Source: UBA5336 sp038522375 (lineage in GTDB: Bacteria > Pseudomonadota > Alphaproteobacteria > Caulobacterales > Hyphomonadaceae). Taken from it: 64,000 bases of DNA. Position 1 is the first letter of the stretch. Every line of letters begins with the position of its first letter. The notes under the pieces are model-generated. The model made no database searches. It was given only the letters and a program-made list of their open reading frames with translations, and was not told where the DNA came from. The DNA lies in the NCBI GenBank assembly GCA_038522375.1, contig JBCBKE010000002.1, positions 1 through 64,000 on the forward strand, given 5' to 3'. Positions 16,750 through 23,680 of this stretch are shown here, one piece after another. The position numbers were made by a program, and so were the translations under genes.

Positions 16750-16866
16750 CTATCCAAGCGCGCCGGTCGTGGCGTAGATCGCAGCGAGGACAGCTGCAGC
16801 CAATGGCAAGGATGCCAACACGGCAATAAGGTTCCGCGTGTTTTCCGATTGGTTAGCGATGTTCAT
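16750..16866 (-). CDS. 38-residue single-span membrane protein
   Basis: This is a short frame starting ATG 16866, preceded on the minus strand by GGAGAAG six bases upstream. It reads MNIANQSENTRNLIAVLASL followed by a hydrophobic stretch rich in Leu and Ala, and ends TTGALG. One transmembrane segment covers about residues 13-32. It has its own downstream terminator and lies 90 bases after the TetR stop on the same strand. No family is recognised. The ribosome site, hydrophobicity and terminator support a real gene. Confidence 0.6.
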   Translation of the reverse strand: MNIANQSENTRNLIAVLASLPLAAAVLAAIYATTGALG

Positions 16867-16956
16867 CTTGCTTCTCCGTTTCGATCGGTCAGTCGCCGAC
16901 CGTGGACCGAAGATGGGAAGGCCACGCCAGATATCAATGAATGATATCGAAATTAT

Positions 16957-17577
16957 TCAGGCATCAATACTGCCATGCAAATTTGCGGAGGTTCCACAGC
17001 GGAGGCCGGCGAAAATGATGGCCATAACGCCGTCCATTTCGCGCTCCAATTGCTCCAGGGACAATCTGGAAAAGAGCTGCGGATACTTGAATTTCATCAT
17101 CGCGCTCTGGATCATTTCTGCCGTAAACGCAGGATCCTCGATCGGGGCGAACTGGCCATTCGCAACGCCATCCTTGAGGATCTTGATCAAGTGGATACGC
17201 TCCTGTGCCAATTCTTCATTGGAAAAGGCGGGCCGTTCGTGGGCCAGGACTTCCGCGACCTCCAAAATCTTCGCATCTGCGTCGAGTTTTTCGTAGGTCG
17301 CGCGCAATCCATACTCGAAAATCCGGTATAGGCGCTTGGAAGCGGGTGCATCCTGGCGCGCAATTCGGGACAGCTCCTGGTGGAGTTCCATGTTGAACTT
17401 CCGGGCCATGGCCTCGGCGATGTCGAGCTTCGATGCAAAGAACCGGTAGATATTGCCCGCCGACATGGAACAGTCGCGGGCAATCTCGGACATGGTCGTC
17501 TTGCCGTATCCGTAGTGAAGAAAACGCTGGATAGCCGCTTCGAGGATGCACTCGCGTGTGTCTGTTTTTGTCGTCAT
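16957..17577 (-). CDS. TetR-family transcriptional regulator
   Basis: A 206-residue protein. The N-terminal helix-turn-helix is evident: ILEAAIQRFLHYGYGKTTMS, then EIARDCSMSAGNIYRFFASK (about residues 11-50). The C-terminal ligand domain has no recognised specificity. It is followed by the 38-residue membrane protein gene and preceded by gpsA on the same strand after a 66-base gap. Possible targets are its own promoter and the small gene. Confidence 0.9.
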   Translation of the reverse strand: MTTKTDTRECILEAAIQRFLHYGYGKTTMSEIARDCSMSAGNIYRFFASKLDIAEAMARKFNMELHQELSRIARQDAPASKRLYRIFEYGLRATYEKLDADAKILEVAEVLAHERPAFSNEELAQERIHLIKILKDGVANGQFAPIEDPAFTAEMIQSAMMKFKYPQLFSRLSLEQLEREMDGVMAIIFAGLRCGTSANLHGSIDA

Positions 17578-17643
17578 GGCCCCAACTCTAAGCGAAATTG
17601 ATGAATGTTCAATTGTTCCTTCAGTTTCCCTGACAACACTTGA

Positions 17644-18645
17644 TCAAGAGCCGTCGCCCTCGACCCGGAACGGACGGGCGAGCAGAGCCTGCACGGCATC
17701 GCTCACGGTAACCTCTTCCTGCAGGATCTGTGCAACGGCCTCACAGATCGGCATGTCCGTTCCATGCCGCTTTGCCAAGGCCGCCAGGGCGGGGGCAGTG
17801 GCAGCGCCCTCGGTAACGGCCCGGCGCTCGGAAAGCACATCTCCTGCGGTGCGGCCCTCGCCCAACGCCTTGCCAAAACTCATGTTTCGCGATTGGGTTG
17901 ATGAGCAGGTCAAGACAAGGTCGCCAAGGCCACACAGTCCAGACACGGTTTCTGCGGACCCGCCCATGGCGACGGCGAGCCGCTTCATCTCCGCAAATCC
18001 GCGGGTCATGAGGGCGGCATGGGCAGACCGGCCCAGGCCCAACCCTTCCGCCATACCACAGGCGATCGCCAGAACGTTCTTTACCGCGCCGCCGATTTCC
18101 GCGCCCACCAGATCACCGGTCCAGTAGGGTCGAAACTCCGGCCGCCCAATCGCTTCCATCAGGGCCCTGCCCAAGCCGTGATCTTCGCACGCCAGGGTAA
18201 CAGCGGTCGGTAGCCCATTCGCCACATCGGCCGCGAACGACGGACCGGACAGCACAGCTGGCACGGTATCGGGCAAGGTCTCCGCCAGCACATCCGTCAT
18301 CATGGCGAGCGTGCCCTGCTCGATGCCCTTGGCACACAAGACAACGGGCGTTCCGGCCGCAACCACGGTTCGAAGCGCGGCCAGCCCGGCCCTTGCAAAC
18401 TGCGCTGGCACAACCGCCAGGACGATTTGGCAACCGGCAAGATCCGATGGCTCGACTGAAGCTGGAATGGCAGGCAGCAAAACGTCGGGCAGGTAGACAG
18501 GATTGCCGCTCCCCGCGTTCAAACTGTCGGCAATATGTCGATCCCGCGCGAGCACATGGACGCGGCGACCCGCCTTGTGAGCGGTGACCGCGAGGGCGGT
18601 TCCCCAGGCGCCGGCCCCAACGACGCCGACCGTCTCGAACGGCAC
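17644..18645 (-). CDS. gpsA: glycerol-3-phosphate dehydrogenase [NAD(P)+] GpsA
   Basis: A 333-residue enzyme that makes sn-glycerol 3-phosphate from dihydroxyacetone phosphate for phospholipid synthesis. The nucleotide-binding motif VGVVGAGAWGTALAVTAHKA is at the N-terminus. Later signatures are VLSGPSFAADVANGLPTAVT, GGAVKNVLAIACGMAEGLGL with the catalytic Lys, and SGLCGLGDLVLTC. It abuts the DUF1244 gene and follows yciI on the same strand, a common alphaproteobacterial arrangement. Confidence 0.96.
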   Translation of the reverse strand: MPFETVGVVGAGAWGTALAVTAHKAGRRVHVLARDRHIADSLNAGSGNPVYLPDVLLPAIPASVEPSDLAGCQIVLAVVPAQFARAGLAALRTVVAAGTPVVLCAKGIEQGTLAMMTDVLAETLPDTVPAVLSGPSFAADVANGLPTAVTLACEDHGLGRALMEAIGRPEFRPYWTGDLVGAEIGGAVKNVLAIACGMAEGLGLGRSAHAALMTRGFAEMKRLAVAMGGSAETVSGLCGLGDLVLTCSSTQSRNMSFGKALGEGRTAGDVLSERRAVTEGAATAPALAALAKRHGTDMPICEAVAQILQEEVTVSDAVQALLARPFRVEGDGS

Positions 18646-18960
18646 TCAGTCCTCTTTCGCGCTGCGGCGTGCCTCGAATGCTGCCAGCTCTTCAGGTGTG
18701 GCTTCGGTCTGATACGCAGCCTTCCAATCGGCGTAGGGCATACCATAGACGCGTTCACGAGCCTCATCCTTGGAGACGGAAATGCCCTGGGCATCCGCCG
18801 CCTCGTGGTACCAATTACTCAGACAGTTCCTGCAGAAATCGGCAAGAGCCATAAGCTGGATGTTCTGGACATCCTTGCGGGCATCAAGGTGGGAAAGCAG
18901 TCGGCGGAACGCCGCAGCGTCCAGCTTGTCTTGTATCTCGGGGCTCAGGGGCTGGGACAT
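18646..18960 (-). CDS. DUF1244 protein
   Basis: A 104-residue protein. ATG 18960 is chosen because the family similarity starts near it (MSQPLSPEIQDKLDAAAFRR); the longer frame adds unrelated sequence. Core motif LLSHLDARKDVQNIQLMALA followed by DFCRNCLSNWY is characteristic of DUF1244, a small helical family with a conserved C-R-N-C pair. Function is not established. The gene abuts gpsA with no gap. Confidence 0.9.
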   Translation of the reverse strand: MSQPLSPEIQDKLDAAAFRRLLSHLDARKDVQNIQLMALADFCRNCLSNWYHEAADAQGISVSKDEARERVYGMPYADWKAAYQTEATPEELAAFEARRSAKED

Positions 18961-18991
18961 AGGGGTCCTCCTTCGGCATTGCGGCAATGGG

Positions 18992-19294
18992 TCAGGACGA
19001 TGCCGGACGGCCCTCTCCAAGGACCCAACGAAAGGGATGGATATCCACCCGCTCGAACAAACCGGCCTTCGCATAGGGGTCTTCGGCTGCCCAATCACGG
19101 ACGTCGTCAAGACTATCGGACGCGATCACGAACAGTGAGCCGATAAACGTCTCGCCGTCTGCGTCAAACATCGGACCAGCGGTTGCGATACGGTCCTTGA
19201 AACCTGCCGCCCAGTCGAGATGGGCCGACCGATTGGCAAGTCGGACCTGAACGGCACCCGGCTTGTCGAGACAATAGACAACAAACAATCCCAT
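18992..19294 (-). CDS. YciI-like protein
   Basis: A 100-residue dimeric alpha+beta barrel protein. MGLFVVYCLDKPGAVQVRLA and the central SAHLDWAAGF with a conserved His-Asp pair, plus DPYAKAGLFERVDIHPFRW, match the YciI family. The biochemical role is unknown; a His/Asp pair is thought to be catalytic. First of the yciI-DUF1244-gpsA unit. Confidence 0.9.
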   Translation of the reverse strand: MGLFVVYCLDKPGAVQVRLANRSAHLDWAAGFKDRIATAGPMFDADGETFIGSLFVIASDSLDDVRDWAAEDPYAKAGLFERVDIHPFRWVLGEGRPASS

Positions 19295-19307
19295 GACGCC
19301 TCCTAGA

Positions 19308-20036
19308 CTAGAAATCCCGGCCGATCCAGAGCCTCAGATTCGTGTCGGGACCCGCATCGGTCAGTCCGAAGAGCGCGCCCACCTGCACCCCCCAGCTTTC
19401 GGCCACATCGAACGACACATACGGACCCAGCTGGTGGCGCTGGTCATCAAAACCGGGGATGCTCTCGGTCGAACCAACGGCGTTGAACATCTCGATGCCG
19501 ATCGAGGGGCCTTCGTCCGGAGAATAGTGAAGCCGCCCCCGCGTTTCCAATGAAATGCCATCGTCGGCTTCACTGCCGACTTCGAGGCCCGTCACCAGAA
19601 GAGCGCGGGCGCTCAGGCGGGGCGTCAACGAGAACTGGTTTATCCAGATCGCACGAAAGAGCACGGCCTCACCCCTGGGCCGTATACGGACATCGATCCT
19701 CAGCGCGGTTTGATAGTTCTCATTCCCATTCGGGCTTAACTGCCAGAGCAATTCGCTCTGAACATAGTCGAGGTCCGGGTCTTCACCTTCGTCGCGTTCG
19801 AACTGTACGATGGCGTGGCCACGAAGCCGCGTATTGAAAGCGGATTGGACATGTAGCCTCTGGGCTCACTCGTCGGTGTCTGGATCGAGCCCTAACCTGT
19901 ATTGTGCTGAAACATCGGTGGGATCGACAGACGGGCTGAACACGCCGGAGGTACTCTGGGCATTCGCAGCCAGAAGAGCCGCCACGAGCGCGCCTGCAAG
20001 AACGACGGATTTCGCGGCAGTTTTCACGATCAGCAT
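19308..20036 (-). pseudogene. outer-membrane beta-barrel-type protein interrupted by an in-frame TGA
   Basis: One reading frame runs from ATG 20036 to the stop at 19308, broken only by TGA at 19866-19868. Upstream part: a signal peptide (MLIVKTAAKSVVLAGALVAA, LLAANAQ) and the start of the mature protein, ending GLDPDTDE. Directly after the stop, in the same frame, comes AQRLHVQSAFNTRLRGHAIV and further alternating polar/hydrophobic strands that end in IGRDF, a typical barrel C-terminus. A single base change from TGG or CGA would restore about 242 residues. It may be a true pseudogene, a sequencing error, or readthrough. No specific family is recognised. Confidence 0.6.
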
Positions 20037-20138
20037 CCCGCAATCAGGCGCGGTGGAACACGGTGCTGGATGGCCCGGCGTAGACAATCGATCCGCAAGC
20101 AGGCGCCCCTTTGTCAGGGCCGCCCTCGAGGGTTGCCC

Positions 20139-20354
20139 CTACATGAAGCCTTTGAATTTATCCTTGAACTTAGACACGCGCCCACGGTCCGAAATCCGCG
20201 CTCCGCCGCCCGTCCAGGCCGGGTGGGTCGTCGGGTCGATATCCAGGGTCATCCGGTCCCCTTCCTTGCCCCAGGTTGTCCGGGTCTGGAACTCAGTGCC
20301 GTCATTCATCACCACTGTGATGAAGTGATAGTCGGGATGGCCTTCAGATTTCAT
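20139..20354 (-). CDS. rpmE: 50S ribosomal protein L31
   Basis: A 71-residue bL31. ATG 20354 gives the usual N-terminus MKSEGHPDYHFITVVMNDGT; GTG 20360, two codons earlier, has better spacing from AGAGG and is an alternative. TTHPAWTGG and the basic tail GRVSKFKDKFKGFM fit alphaproteobacterial L31. The zinc-binding Cys residues of some L31 proteins are absent, so this is the non-zinc type. A strong hairpin lies just upstream. Confidence 0.96.
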   Translation of the reverse strand: MKSEGHPDYHFITVVMNDGTEFQTRTTWGKEGDRMTLDIDPTTHPAWTGGGARISDRGRVSKFKDKFKGFM

Positions 20355-20374
20355 TGCCACATCATCCTCTCAAG

Positions 20375-20412
20375 CGCAGGAGCCATAGGTGCTTGGGCAC
20401 CTGGCTTCTGCG
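20375..20412 (-). promoter_or_regulatory. stem-loop in the rpmE leader
   Basis: Outer stem CGCAGGAGCC (20375-20384) with GGCTTCTGCG (20403-20412), one G-U pair. Inner stem AGGTGC (20387-20392) with GCACCT (20397-20402) and loop TTGG on the plus strand. A two-base bulge separates the stems. It ends about five bases before the rpmE ribosome site. Position and strength suggest an autoregulatory ribosomal-protein leader; a terminator of upstream transcription is less likely, as no T-run follows. Confidence 0.5.
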
Positions 20413-20554
20413 GGAAATCAGAAAACGCGTCTACTAGTTGACACGCGTCGGAAATGCAAGGCGTTCCGGTGGTATAGCCAAGACTGAGATCATGCTGGAA
20501 GCCGCCTGATGGATCGACGCTTCCGCTTATATTGTAAACCGTTCTCTGAGCGGG

Positions 20555-21337
20555 CTATTGGGCGACCCAGCCGCCGTCCATTGAAAGGATCGCCCCGTTG
20601 ATCTGGTCGGCCGCGGTCGAACACAGGAAAGACGTGAATCCGCCGACCTGCTCGGCGGTAACAAACTCCTTGGTGGGTTGCGCCGCAAGCAGGACGTCGC
20701 GCTTGACCTCTTCTTCGCTCATGCCCCGCGCCTTGGCCGTATCGGCGACCTGCCCCTCGACCAATGGCGTGTAAACGTACCCCGGACAAATTGCGTTGCA
20801 GCGCACCCCCTCTTGCGCACCTTCGAGGGCAACCGTCTTTGTAAGCCCGGCGATGCCATGTTTGGCGGCAACATAGGCCGACTTGTAGGGGGACGCGACA
20901 AGGGCATGGGCGCTGGCGGTATTGATGATCCGCCCCCACCCCTTCGCTTTCATGCCAGGCATGGCTAGCCGGATCGTGTGGAATGCAGCCGTCAGATTCA
21001 GTGCGATGATGAAATCCCACTTTGCCACGGGAAAATCCTCGATGGGCGAGACATGCTGGACGCCGGCATTATTGACGAGCACATCAGCGCCGCCAAACGT
21101 TTCGTCAGCATACGTCATCAACGCTTCGATAGCGTCCGGTTTCGTCAGATCAGCGTCGGAGTAGCCGACCTTCACGCCGGCGGACTTGGCCAACGCATCG
21201 CGATTGGCTTCAATTTCGTCGCGGTCGCCAAATCCGTTGAGGATCACATTCGCGCCATCACCAGCAAGACGTTCGGCGATGGCTTTGCCAATGCCACTGG
21301 TCGAGCCGGTAATGAGGGCAGTTTTTCCATCAAGCAT
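20555..21337 (-). CDS. bdhA: 3-hydroxybutyrate dehydrogenase (SDR)
   Basis: A 260-residue short-chain dehydrogenase. NAD-binding ALITGSTSGIGKAIAERLAG at the N-terminus, VLVNNAGVQHVSPIEDFPVA, and the catalytic Y-X-X-X-K in SAYVAAKHGIAG match BdhA, which interconverts 3-hydroxybutyrate and acetoacetate with NAD. The V-Q-H-V-X-P-I-E-D-F-P stretch is typical of D-3-hydroxybutyrate dehydrogenases. It stands alone on the minus strand, divergent from the DUF350 gene. It would act in polyhydroxybutyrate or ketone-body use. Confidence 0.92.
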   Translation of the reverse strand: MLDGKTALITGSTSGIGKAIAERLAGDGANVILNGFGDRDEIEANRDALAKSAGVKVGYSDADLTKPDAIEALMTYADETFGGADVLVNNAGVQHVSPIEDFPVAKWDFIIALNLTAAFHTIRLAMPGMKAKGWGRIINTASAHALVASPYKSAYVAAKHGIAGLTKTVALEGAQEGVRCNAICPGYVYTPLVEGQVADTAKARGMSEEEVKRDVLLAAQPTKEFVTAEQVGGFTSFLCSTAADQINGAILSMDGGWVAQ

Positions 21338-21435
21338 GGATGATCTCCTTGAGGCTGGCGGTTGAAAGACCTAAGACGCGGGTGCACGCTGGCGGAGTAT
21401 CCTTCCCTGTCGCGTCAGACAATTGCGAGATCGCT

Positions 21436-21867
21436 ATGCAAGCCGAAATCGAGACCTTTATCGAGGGATTCCCGGATTTTCTGCTGTATACAGGGATCGC
21501 CGGGCTGATGTTGATCATTGCCGTGACTGTTTACGTCAAGCTCACGCCCTGGAGAGAGCTGGCGCTTGTGAAGGATCAGAACGGGGCCGCAGGCCTGGCA
21601 CTCTCAGGCGCTGTGGTCGGCCTGGCCATTCCGATATCGGCTTGCCTTGCAACCTCGGTTTCGCTTTTCGGACTTATCGTATGGGGCGTCGTCGCGCTGA
21701 TCCTTCAATTGCTGGCCTACCGGATCACTGACGTACTGCTGAGCGATCTTCCGCGGCGGATCGAAGAAGACCAGGCGGGGCCGGCGATTGTACTGATAGG
21801 GGCCAAGCTGGCATCCGCAATCATTCTGGCCGCGGGTCTCTGGGACCCGAACGTTCACCTGCTTTAG
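21436..21867 (+). CDS. DUF350 membrane protein (YjfL/UPF0719-like)
   Basis: A 143-residue protein with about four transmembrane segments. ATG 21436 begins MQAEIETFIEGFPDFLLYTG; the longer frame upstream is discarded. Two copies of the DUF350 pattern are visible, each a hydrophobic pair (GLALSGAVVGLAIPISACLA and GPAIVLIGAKLASAIILAAG). Function is unknown. It is followed after 15 bases by a membrane-anchored protease, and the three genes to pyrF look like one unit. Confidence 0.85.
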   Translation: MQAEIETFIEGFPDFLLYTGIAGLMLIIAVTVYVKLTPWRELALVKDQNGAAGLALSGAVVGLAIPISACLATSVSLFGLIVWGVVALILQLLAYRITDVLLSDLPRRIEEDQAGPAIVLIGAKLASAIILAAGLWDPNVHLL

Positions 21868-21882
21868 GGGCTCGGACGCGCG

Positions 21883-22707
21883 GTGAGACTTCCCGATTGG
21901 CTGATCTATGCCCTCGCGCTTACGGCCTTCGTGTGGGTTATTTTTCTCGCTGACAATGACAGGATGGATGCCCCGGAACCGCTGCCCGATGCGTTGCGGG
22001 AAGACGGTCCAACGCTCCCGCAAGCCTCGGTGTTCGACGAAACCGTGCTCGTCCAGGTTTCCGCGCCCCAGGATGGCGTCGGAACAGCCTTCGCGATCGA
22101 CCGCGCCGGCAACTGGCTGACAGCGCGGCACGTGGTGGACGGCTGCCGACGGGTCAGCCTGCTAGTGGCCCCCGGACGCTACGTCACCGTCGGGAACGTC
22201 CTGCTGGACCCGCGCAGCGACCTGGCGTTGCTGCAAACCGGACGCAGCCCCAGGGCGGTCGATCTGGACGTTGAAAACGAACTCCGTGTCGGGGAGTTGG
22301 GCTACCATATAGGCTATCCCCAGGGGCGGCCCGGCGAGGTTGCCAGCCGTCTGCTGGCGCGATCCCGTCTCATCACACGCGGCATCCGAAGTAATGAAGA
22401 ACCGGTACTGGCCTGGGCGGAAATTGGGCGGACGAGGGGGTTGTTCGGATCGCTTGGCGGGCTCAGCGGTGGACCCGTCTTTGACGCTGAGGGTCGCGCG
22501 CGGGGGGTCATCGTGGCAGAAAGTCCCCGGCGCGGGCGGATCTACACTGCTGCACCGAGATCGATAGCGGACTTCCTGGACGGTCGGGGCGTGACGCCGA
22601 CAGAAGGGCGGTCACAGCCAATCGCCGTTGAAAACTACGGCCGGCGCGCAGACGACCTGCGCAACGCGCTGCAAGTCGTTAAGGTCGCCTGCGAGGTGGG
22701 CCGCTGA
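21883..22707 (+). CDS. membrane-anchored trypsin-like serine protease
   Basis: A 274-residue protein starting at GTG 21883 with an N-terminal anchor (LIYALALTAFVWVIFLA). The chymotrypsin-fold triad is visible: His in NWLTARHVVDGC, Asp in DPRSDLALLQ, and Ser in GGLSGGPVFDAEG. There is no PDZ domain, so it is shorter than DegP. It probably works in the periplasm facing the membrane. Its stop overlaps the pyrF ATG (ATGA). Substrates are unknown. Confidence 0.88.
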   Translation: MRLPDWLIYALALTAFVWVIFLADNDRMDAPEPLPDALREDGPTLPQASVFDETVLVQVSAPQDGVGTAFAIDRAGNWLTARHVVDGCRRVSLLVAPGRYVTVGNVLLDPRSDLALLQTGRSPRAVDLDVENELRVGELGYHIGYPQGRPGEVASRLLARSRLITRGIRSNEEPVLAWAEIGRTRGLFGSLGGLSGGPVFDAEGRARGVIVAESPRRGRIYTAAPRSIADFLDGRGVTPTEGRSQPIAVENYGRRADDLRNALQVVKVACEVGR

Positions 22708-23591
22708 TGGATTTCGCTGACGCCCTGATTGCAGGAACGCGCGCGCTCGGGCCCTTGTGCGTGGGGATCGACCCCCATGCGGGCCGCATCCCTGAGTTCT
22801 TCGGCGGCGACACGCCGGAGGGTATCGCTGCCTGGGGGCAAGCCGTCATCGCCTGTGCATCAGGACGGGCTAGCGTCATCAAACCACAGGCGGGCCTTTT
22901 CGAACGCCACGGCCCAGCCGGTATGGAAGCGCTGCAAGCGGTGACAAAATCAGCGCGCAATGCCGGCTTTGTCGTGATCATGGATGCCAAGCGCGGCGAT
23001 ATCGGGTCCACGGCTGAAGGCTACGCCACAGCCTATCTCGGCCCCGATGCGCCCTATCCAGCTCACTGTCTGACCGTGAACCCATATATGGGCCTCGATA
23101 CCCTTGCACCATTCGTCCGCCGAGCCGAGGAAACTGGCAGCGGCGTCGCGGTGTTGGCCCGCACATCGAACCGCGGCGCCGCCGATTTCGAAAGCCTTCA
23201 GATCGACGGCGTGCCGCTCTTCCTCCGCATTGCCGAAGCCCTGAAGCCGATGTGCGACCACCTTCAAGGTGCCGCAGTCTGGTCGAACCTGATGGTCGTT
23301 GCCGGCGCCACAGGACCCGAAGACGCGCAAGCCCTCAGACGGGTCCTTCCCCGGGCCCTGTTCCTGGTTCCTGGCTACGGGAGCCAGGGTGCGGGCGCAT
23401 CGGAAGCCGTGGCTGGCTTCGCGACCTGCGCCGATGGCAGCCTGGAAGGCGGGGTGGTCAATGCGTCCCGCTCCATCACGTTTCCGGCGGATGCCCAGGC
23501 GGCGACCACACGCGCAGATTGGGACGCCGCCATCATTGCCGCCATGGAAGTTGCGCAAGCCGGGCTGAGAGCGGTCACTCGTCCCGTTTGA
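22707..23591 (+). CDS. pyrF: orotidine 5'-phosphate decarboxylase, type 2
   Basis: A 294-residue enzyme for the last step of UMP synthesis. The signature VIMDAKRGDIGSTAEGYATA holds the catalytic Lys/Asp residues in the pattern of the larger type 2 (mycobacterial/myxobacterial-like) subfamily. CVGIDPHAGRIPEFFGG and LVPGYGSQGAGASE are further family blocks. Its length supports type 2 over the about 230-residue type 1. It is coupled to the protease gene by ATGA. Confidence 0.93.
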   Translation: MDFADALIAGTRALGPLCVGIDPHAGRIPEFFGGDTPEGIAAWGQAVIACASGRASVIKPQAGLFERHGPAGMEALQAVTKSARNAGFVVIMDAKRGDIGSTAEGYATAYLGPDAPYPAHCLTVNPYMGLDTLAPFVRRAEETGSGVAVLARTSNRGAADFESLQIDGVPLFLRIAEALKPMCDHLQGAAVWSNLMVVAGATGPEDAQALRRVLPRALFLVPGYGSQGAGASEAVAGFATCADGSLEGGVVNASRSITFPADAQAATTRADWDAAIIAAMEVAQAGLRAVTRPV

Positions 23592-23680
23592 CGCAAGGCG
23601 ATCCCTCGACAAGTCAGCCGGACTCTCTACTGTGGGAGCCATCGACGCGGGGAAACGCTCGCGACTGGGAGGAAAAATAC

